Positions 59,229 to 64,000 of a stretch of DNA of 64,000 nucleotides are shown here, piece after piece; the stretch's first letter is position 1, and the number at the start of each line of letters is the position of its first letter. Below the pieces are notes generated by a model. That model saw nothing but the letters and a program-made list of their open reading frames with translations. It was not told the origin of the DNA and did not search any database. Both the position numbers and the translations under genes were made by a program. The stretch is from Myxococcales bacterium (GTDB lineage Bacteria; Myxococcota_A; Bradymonadia; UBA7976; UBA1532), in contig JACKDP010000008.1 in assembly GCA_020633435.1 (NCBI GenBank), forward strand, positions 310,001 to 374,000, given 5' to 3'.

Positions 59229-60623
59229 ATGAACCGCCGAGACGTCCTCAAGCTCCTGGGCCTCGCCCTCGCCGCCCCCGCCCTCTCCGCCTGTGGCGCC
59301 GCCACCGACCGATCGGGCGCCGGCACCGACCGCTCGGGCGCCGGCAGCGGCAGCGTCATCGTCGTCGGCGCCGGCCTCGCCGGCCTCTCCGCCGCCCGCG
59401 CCCTCCAGCGCGCCGGCTACACCGTCACCGTCCTCGAAGCCCGCGACCGCGTCGGCGGCCGCACCGCCAGCGCCCCCCTGGGCGACGGCGCCCACGCCGA
59501 CCTCGGCGCCTCCTGGATCCACGGCATCACCGGCAACCCCATCGAGGCCCTCGCCCGCACCGAGCTGGGCCTCACCCTCCACCGCACCGACTACGACAGC
59601 CACGAGATCATCGCCGAGGGCGCCCCCCTCAGCGACGCCCGGGACGCCACCCTCGAGGCCCTGTCCGAGCGCCTCGCCGAGGCCATCGCCGCCGAGCAGA
59701 TCCGCATCGACGACGAGGACGACCAGCCCCTCGGCGACTTCCTCGACCGCTTCATCCGCGCCCAGCCCGCGGCCGACCAGCTCGCCCTGCGCTACCTCGT
59801 GACCACCGAGATCGAGCAGGAGTACGGCGCCAGCGTGGCCGACCTGTCCCTGCAGTCCTACGACGACGACGCCCCCGTCCGGGGCGACGACGTCCTCATC
59901 GGCGAGGGCATGGCCGCCATCGCCGAGGCCGTCGCCCGCGGCCTCGACGTCCAGACCGGCGTCGCCGTCGAGCGCATCGCCCGCCTCGCCGACGGCGTCG
60001 AAATCACCAGCAATCTCGGCACATTGGAGGCCGACTACTGCATCTGCACCGTCCCCCTCGGCGTCTTGAAGGCCGGCCGCATCACCTTCGACCCGCCCCT
60101 CCCCAGCCGCCAGCGCGCCGCCCTCGACCGCCTGCACATGGGCCTCCTCGACAAGCTCTACCTGCGCTTCGAGAGCCGCTTCTGGCCCGCCGACCTCGAC
60201 ACCCAGTTCCTCGGCCGCCTCGCCCCGGAGAGCCGCTGGCTGGAGCTCCTCAACCTGCACCCCACCACCGGCCAGCCCACCCTCGTCGGCTTCAACGCCG
60301 GCCGCGAAGCCGAAGCCCTCACCGACTGGACGGACGCCGCCCTCATCGACGCCGCCCTCGACGCCCTCGCCGAGATCTTCGGCGTGCCCGTCCCCCGCCC
60401 CATCGCCACCGCCCGCACCCGCTGGCACGCCGACCCCTGGGCCCTGGGCAGCTACAGCAGCCTCGGCGTCGGCGCCACCCCCGCCGACCGCCAGGCCCTC
60501 GCCGAGCCCGCCCACGACCGCCTCCTCCTCGCCGGCGAGCACACCCACCCCACCTACCCCTCCACCGTCCACGGCGCCTGGCTCTCCGGCCTGCGGGCTG
60601 CCGGCCAGATCCAGGCGCTGTAG
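59229..60623 (+). CDS. Tat-exported FAD-dependent amine oxidase
   Basis: 464 residues with GGAG upstream. The N-terminus NRRDVLKLLGLALAAPALSAC combines a twin-arginine motif with a lipobox, after which a short duplication (TDRSGAG twice) precedes the FAD-binding fold VIVVGAGLAGLSAARAL and RDRVGGRT. C-terminal HPTYPSTVHGAWLSGLRAA is the flavin-contact block of monoamine and polyamine oxidases. It should oxidise an amine in the periplasm after folding in the cytosol. Substrate is unknown. It is followed by a strong hairpin. Confidence 0.9.
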   Translation: MNRRDVLKLLGLALAAPALSACGAATDRSGAGTDRSGAGSGSVIVVGAGLAGLSAARALQRAGYTVTVLEARDRVGGRTASAPLGDGAHADLGASWIHGITGNPIEALARTELGLTLHRTDYDSHEIIAEGAPLSDARDATLEALSERLAEAIAAEQIRIDDEDDQPLGDFLDRFIRAQPAADQLALRYLVTTEIEQEYGASVADLSLQSYDDDAPVRGDDVLIGEGMAAIAEAVARGLDVQTGVAVERIARLADGVEITSNLGTLEADYCICTVPLGVLKAGRITFDPPLPSRQRAALDRLHMGLLDKLYLRFESRFWPADLDTQFLGRLAPESRWLELLNLHPTTGQPTLVGFNAGREAEALTDWTDAALIDAALDALAEIFGVPVPRPIATARTRWHADPWALGSYSSLGVGATPADRQALAEPAHDRLLLAGEHTHPTYPSTVHGAWLSGLRAAGQIQAL

Positions 60624-60660
60624 GCCGGCAACGGTTGCCTCCGCCAGCCTCCAGGGGCCA

Positions 60661-60687
60661 TGCTGCCCTGGCAGGATCAGGGCAGCA
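60661..60687 (+). terminator. hairpin after the amine oxidase gene
   Basis: A perfect 10-bp stem TGCTGCCCTG/CAGGGCAGCA with a 7-base loop, 37 bases past the stop. No T run follows, as is common in GC-rich genomes. It is the best stem of its kind in the window. Confidence 0.55.
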
Positions 60688-60711
60688 GGAGACAGAGGTG
60701 GCCTCCCGGAA

Positions 60712-60739
60712 CCTGCCGACGGCGGCCAGGATCGGCAGG
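60712..60739 (+). promoter_or_regulatory. inverted repeat just before the first small membrane gene
   Basis: CCTGCCGA and TCGGCAGG form a perfect 8-bp stem around 12 bases, ending nine bases before the ATG at 60749. In RNA it would sit over the ribosome entry region; in DNA it could be an operator. No Shine-Dalgarno is otherwise evident. Confidence 0.4.
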
Positions 60740-60748
60740 CTGGAACCC

Positions 60749-61051
60749 ATGAAGCACCTCCTGAAGCTCGCGATCCTCCTCGTCCTGTCGTTCTGGTTCG
60801 GCCTGCATGCCCTCGGCGTCCTGCACTGCCGCTCTACGATGCGCGCCTACTGCCGCGCGCTGGATGGCGTGAACCAGCCGCTCGAGAGCCTGGTGCGCGA
60901 CGCGCAGGCGCGTGGCCTTCTGGCCATGGAGACGGTTCCTGGCCGGGAAGCTCGCCTGATGAAAGCCTTCATCTCCTTCCGGGCGAGGTGCACCTTGACC
61001 GCAGGCGAGTCCGGACGGATCAGCGCACGGTACAGCGAGAGTGACCTGTGA
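60749..61051 (+). CDS. small single-pass membrane protein, two-Cys family member 1
   Basis: 100 residues. A hydrophobic helix (LLKLAILLVLSFWFGLHALG) is followed by a soluble domain with the layout AYCRALDG ... FISFRARCTL ... GRISARY. The same CRxLxG and F-x-x-x-C pattern recurs in the proteins at 61177 and 61488. It is flanked downstream by an Rhs-core relic, so I infer a former immunity-type partner of a lost Rhs toxin tip. No known family is recognised. Confidence 0.7.
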   Translation: MKHLLKLAILLVLSFWFGLHALGVLHCRSTMRAYCRALDGVNQPLESLVRDAQARGLLAMETVPGREARLMKAFISFRARCTLTAGESGRISARYSESDL

Positions 61052-61110
61052 CATCCGGTCCATCGCCTTCGAGCCGGGCCGACATCCCTGCCACCGCGGC
61101 ACACACCGGT

Positions 61111-61144
61111 CATTGACGACGACCCACACGTCCAACGACCATGG
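61111..61144 (+). repeat. Rhs-core relic, copy 1
   Basis: 34 bases (cattgacgacgaccc...ccatgg) nearly identical to segments at 61869 and 62890 that encode SLTT-R-YNDHG in Rhs cores. Here no Rhs frame continues, so it is a leftover of a deleted core. Confidence 0.75.
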
Positions 61145-61176
61145 GCCGGGTCCTGACCGCGCCGTAGGAGCCGATC

Positions 61177-61494
61177 ATGCAGAACCCGCTGGGTCGAGCC
61201 GTTGGCGTCGGGGCTGCGGTCGGGGGGTGTGCGCTGGTAACCTTGTTCACCTGGGGCTACGTGGGCACGTCAGCGGCCCGGGCATCCGTCTCCGAGGTCT
61301 GCCGGCAACTTCACGGAACCTCGCTCACCCAGGACGACGTCTCGGCGCTCGCGCGCCAAGATACGGTGAAGTTCCGCGCCAGCGCCCGGGACCCCTGGTG
61401 GCTTGTTCGGCGATTCGTCGGCTTCAGCGCCAGTTGCCGGATCAGCGTGGGTGAGAGAGGCGAGCTGTCTGCTGCGTACACCGAGCGGTGGTAG
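61177..61494 (+). CDS. small single-pass membrane protein, two-Cys family member 2
   Basis: 105 residues with TAGGAG upstream. One membrane helix (AVGGCALVTLFTWGYVG), then EVCRQLHGTSL and VRRFVGFSASCRISVG, matching the next protein at ELDGTSL and GRFVGFRAGC. The two cysteines after the helix could form a periplasmic disulfide. The stop overlaps the next GTG. Candidate immunity protein by position. Confidence 0.75.
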   Translation: MQNPLGRAVGVGAAVGGCALVTLFTWGYVGTSAARASVSEVCRQLHGTSLTQDDVSALARQDTVKFRASARDPWWLVRRFVGFSASCRISVGERGELSAAYTERW

Positions 61495-61820
61495 ACGTGC
61501 TACCGGTTGAACGGCTGCGCACCCTCCTCAAGATCCTGACTGCGCTCGGCATCGTGGCGGGCTTCCCGGTGGCCTGCACCTGGGTTGGTCAATCCATGGT
61601 CGAGGCCAGGGTCACGCGCATCTGCCGAGAGCTCGACGGGACGTCCCTGCCCGACGAGGCGATCTCGGCGCATGCCAAAGCGGCCGGGCTGTTCTTCAGG
61701 CGGGTCGACGACGACCGAACTCGCATCGTGGGGCGGTTTGTTGGCTTCCGCGCGGGGTGCAACCTCGTACGCGGCCGCGATGGCCGCGTCTGGGCCTGGC
61801 TGCGCAGCTACACGCTTTGA
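61488..61820 (+). CDS. small single-pass membrane protein, two-Cys family member 3
   Basis: 110 residues from GTG 61488, seven bases inside the previous gene. Helix LLKILTALGIVAGFPVACTW, then RICRELDGTSLPDEAISAHA and IVGRFVGFRAGCNLVRG. It is clearly paralogous to the protein before it and more distantly to member 1. Adjacent duplicated immunity-like genes are typical of polymorphic toxin loci. Confidence 0.72.
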   Translation: MVDVLPVERLRTLLKILTALGIVAGFPVACTWVGQSMVEARVTRICRELDGTSLPDEAISAHAKAAGLFFRRVDDDRTRIVGRFVGFRAGCNLVRGRDGRVWAWLRSYTL

Positions 61821-61868
61821 CGCCTCCTCAAGCTGGCAGTGCTGACCCCACCGTCGTCACGTTGGCTT

Positions 61869-61902
61869 CATTGACGACGACCCGCATGTACAACGACCAT
61901 GG
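61869..61902 (+). repeat. Rhs-core relic, copy 2
   Basis: 34 bases matching copies 1 and 3; similarity to copy 3 extends on both sides (about 61856-61925), reading TLASLTTTRMYNDHGEV. Right after it the sequence jumps to the end of an Rhs core in another frame, marking an internal deletion. Confidence 0.8.
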
Positions 61903-61926
61903 TGAAGTGCGGACCGAGACCACCAC

Positions 61927-62484
61927 GACCCCAACACCGGCCGCTGGACCGACCCCATCCGCTGGGCCGGCGGGCAAGCGAACCTGTACGCGTACGTGGA
62001 TGGCGACCCGGTCAACGCCGTGGATCCGGGTGGGTTGCGGGCACCCCGTTCCAGACCCTCCGGCTCCGAGCTGTCTCGCATGAACGCAAAGGTGTGGCGG
62101 CTCATCATCGAGACAGTGACTCGTGACCAGTCTGGGTTCCGTCTGGCTCCTGGTCTCTCCATCCCACTGCCTCACACAATGGCATCGTTGCATAGGACGT
62201 CTCTCGACATGCGGACAGAAATGGAGCATCGCTCCGAACCTGGGAATCCCGAGTCAGTCGAAGACCTTCGTTGTGCGATTGGGAGTGAGCACTCCTGGTC
62301 ATCGCGTTACCAGTCAGACGACTTTTGGTACGGTCCTCGAGGTGCAATAACGCTGTCCCTTGGCTGTCTTCTGTTGAAGAGGCTCGATCTCGCCCCCTCG
62401 GCCAACGACAACCCCGTGCCGGCAGCAGATTTGTTTGTTGTCGACTGGGAGAAGGTTGGTGCCCTGCGCATGGGGCCGCCATGA
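61927..62484 (+). pseudogene. orphan Rhs C-terminal fragment with toxin-tip-like domain
   Basis: The segment begins with the end of an Rhs core (DPNTGRWTDPIRWAGG, ANLYAYVDGDPVNAVDPGGL), then about 148 residues of unrelated sequence starting RAPRSRPSGSELSRMN and ending VGALRMGPP. This is the layout of a polymorphic Rhs-CT toxin module. The core relic just upstream is in another frame and a TGA at 61903 blocks this one, so the piece is probably silent unless GTG 61996 is used. The tip fold is unknown and no nuclease or ADP-ribosyltransferase motif is evident. It overlaps the next gene by 4 nt. Confidence 0.7.
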
Positions 62485-62795
62485 CTCGCAATCATGCGAT
62501 CGTCCTCGGAACGGGTCTCACTGGCCTCATGGTGGGCGCTTTGATCATTGGCCTCGCCGTCCGAAGGTCAGTGCGTTGGACGGCGGTTCGCGAGTTCTGC
62601 ACCAGCATCGGAATCGACACTCCAGCTGAGGTAGCGTCCGAGAAGGCGCGGGTCGCTGGGCTTGAGGCAAGCAGGCTGTGGGTAGGCGATGGCGAAGTGC
62701 TGATTGTCTACGCGCGGGTAGCGGCTGCATCGATTCGGTGCGAAGTTGGCTTGGAGGAGGGACGAGCGGCCTCCACCCGGTTCCTTGGCGACTAG
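62481..62795 (+). CDS. small single-pass membrane protein, candidate Rhs immunity protein (member 4)
   Basis: 104 residues, starting in an ATGA overlap with the toxin-tip frame. Membrane helix TGLTGLMVGALIIGLAV, then EFCTSIGIDTPAEV and RVAAASIRCEVGLEEGR: the same helix-Cys-Cys plan as the three genes upstream, though more divergent. Direct coupling to a tip-encoding frame is the usual arrangement for a cognate immunity gene. A membrane-anchored periplasmic domain would imply a toxin acting in the envelope or entering through it. Confidence 0.7.
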   Translation: MTRNHAIVLGTGLTGLMVGALIIGLAVRRSVRWTAVREFCTSIGIDTPAEVASEKARVAGLEASRLWVGDGEVLIVYARVAAASIRCEVGLEEGRAASTRFLGD

Positions 62796-62798
62796 GCC

Positions 62799-64000
62799 GT
62801 GGCGTCAAGCCGGTCGAGAGATGTGGTCGGAGTCGTATGCGACGACTTCGGTCGGCAGGACCAGAGCGAGTCCATCGTCACGTTGGGTTCATTGACGACG
62901 GCCCGCACGTACAACGACCATGGTGAAGTGCTGACCGAGACCACCACCGACGGCGCCACGCTGCTCTTCTCGCGCAGCTACACCCGCGACCTGCTGGGGC
63001 GCATCACGGCCGTCACCGAGGTGGACGACGCAACGAATTCCTCAACGGTTCTCTATGCCTACGACGACGCCGGTCGCCTGGCGGCGGAGTGCTCGCCCGC
63101 GGCACCCGGCCAGGGCGATGTGGATGACCCCTGCGGTGAGGACACCACGCTGCTCGCGGGGTACACGTACGACGCCAACGGCAACCGGCTGACCCGGGAG
63201 GACCCTCAGGGCACCGAGGTCGGCACCTACGACGACCAGGATCGCCTGGCCACCTACGCGGGCGCCGCGTACACCTTCGGCCCCAACGGCGACCAGCAGG
63301 CCCGGCTCGACGCCGACGGCACAGCCTGGACGTTCGAGCACGACACCTTCGGCAACCTGCTCCAGGCCACCCGCGACGACGGCCAGGTCGCTGCCACCGT
63401 GGACTACCGCGTCGACCCCCGCGGCCGCCGCATCGGCCGCCGCGACCCGACCACCGGCGCCTGGCGCTCCTGGCTCTACCAGGACCAGCTCGAGCCCGTC
63501 GCCGAGCTCGACGACCAGGGCCAGCTCGTCACCCGCTTCCTCTACGCCACCCGGGCCCACACTCCCGACGCGCTCATCAAGTACGAAACCGGCCAGCCCG
63601 TCCTCTACCTGCTCGTCAGCGACCACGTCGGCAGCATCCGCCGCGCCATCCGCGCCAGCGACGGCACCATCGCCCAGCGCATGGACTACGACGCCTTCGG
63701 CCGCCTCCAGCTCGACACGAACCCCGACCTCCAGCCCTTCGGCTTCGCCGGCGGCCTGCACGACCGCTTCACCGGCCTCATCCGCTTCGGCGCCCGCGAC
63801 CAAGACCCCACCACCGGCCGCTGGACCGCCAAAGACCCCATCCGCTGGGCCGGCGGGCAGGCGAACCTGTACGCGTACGTCGATGGCGACCCGGTCAACG
63901 CGGTCGATCCGAGCGGGCTGGAGGAGATTCCTTCCGAAGTTGCTGGCCTCATCGGTGAACGTCACGGCATTGCCGAGGCGATGGGCAATCTGACGGAAGC
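62799..64000 (+). CDS. Rhs-family protein fragment, runs off the window
   Basis: Open from just after the TAG of the small gene (62793-62795) to the end of the window. GTG 62799 is a possible but weak start, so the 5' part of an Rhs gene is probably missing. YD repeats are clear (YTYDANGNRLTR, YAYDDAGRLAAE), followed by the core end FGARDQDPTTGRW, ANLYAYVDGDPVNAVDPSGL. About 27 residues of a new tip (EEIPSEVAGLIGERHG...) follow. Rhs shells encapsulate the C-terminal toxin, which is released after the DPxG motif. The tip type cannot be read here. Confidence 0.85.
   Translation, partial: MASSRSRDVVGVVCDDFGRQDQSESIVTLGSLTTARTYNDHGEVLTETTTDGATLLFSRSYTRDLLGRITAVTEVDDATNSSTVLYAYDDAGRLAAECSPAAPGQGDVDDPCGEDTTLLAGYTYDANGNRLTREDPQGTEVGTYDDQDRLATYAGAAYTFGPNGDQQARLDADGTAWTFEHDTFGNLLQATRDDGQVAATVDYRVDPRGRRIGRRDPTTGAWRSWLYQDQLEPVAELDDQGQLVTRFLYATRAHTPDALIKYETGQPVLYLLVSDHVGSIRRAIRASDGTIAQRMDYDAFGRLQLDTNPDLQPFGFAGGLHDRFTGLIRFGARDQDPTTGRWTAKDPIRWAGGQANLYAYVDGDPVNAVDPSGLEEIPSEVAGLIGERHGIAEAMGNLTE
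62890..62923 (+). repeat. Rhs-core relic, copy 3 (in the open Rhs frame)
   Basis: The 34-base segment shared with 61111 and 61869, here in frame within the Rhs repeats (SLTTARTYNDHGEVLTE). It is probably the source or best-kept copy. Confidence 0.8.

Noticed and set aside
60749..62795. Phage lysis or holin-type small membrane genes
   Set aside because: No other phage genes; the paralogs interleave with Rhs-core relics and one couples to an Rhs tip, which fits immunity better.

Overview
The window is very GC-rich, with long antisense shadow frames throughout. It looks like a chromosomal segment of a Gram-negative, multi-membrane bacterium of the Myxococcota or a related deltaproteobacterial lineage. 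This is inferred from gene content rather than a marker tree: lipid A genes, many lipoproteins with Asp/Gly/Pro-rich linkers after the lipobox, MopE-type DxDxDG repeats, IPT/TIG and IgGFc-binding surface proteins, a eukaryote-like Ser/Thr kinase with PEGA repeats, PilZ-DnaJ, DUF2760 next to paired Hsp70s, and Rhs modules. I see no tRNA, rRNA, CRISPR array or insertion sequence.

Layout. 1-9 kb: the 5' part of an IPT/TIG lipoprotein, DUF523, MutS2, an SppA-type protease carrying an N-terminal barrel-like domain, and a diheme lipoprotein. 8.4-13.6 kb: a DUF2760 gene (frameshifted) with two Hsp70-like proteins in one operon. 13.6-19.6 kb: four leftward genes joined by 4-nt overlaps, namely a double-receiver regulator, a zinc-ribbon/AAA-like/TPR protein with eroded ATPase motifs, a CCA-adding enzyme and a REC-histidine kinase. 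20.8-27.7 kb: envelope lipid genes (LpxL-like, LpxK, GT9 heptosyltransferase, DUF374 acyltransferase, MsbA-like exporter) around the primary sigma factor. 27.8 kb: PilZ-DnaJ protein.

28.8-45.7 kb is the most striking block: 14 leftward genes, nearly all overlapping or a few bases apart, behind one good promoter. A complete dipeptide/oligopeptide-type ABC importer sits in the middle, flanked on both sides by periplasmic or lipoprotein TPR, PEGA, TolB-like and MopE-like proteins. A transmembrane Ser/Thr kinase lies directly upstream. I know of no described system with this composition. 48.5-60.6 kb holds surface and secreted proteins: IgGFc-binding, IPT/TIG, GH13, VWA, a GH113-like protein and a Tat-dependent amine oxidase.

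60.7-64 kb is an Rhs polymorphic-toxin scrap yard. Three copies of one short Rhs-core segment are interleaved with four small membrane proteins sharing a two-cysteine layout. One orphan toxin tip overlaps a small gene by 4 nt, and a longer Rhs core runs off the end. These small proteins are candidate immunity proteins.

Four genes (DUF2760, MopE-like, Ser/Thr kinase linker, GH13) carry apparent frameshifts confined to low-complexity GC runs. Indel errors in the assembly are the simplest explanation, and this should be kept in mind before calling any of them pseudogenes. All function calls come from reading motifs by eye; no database search was run.
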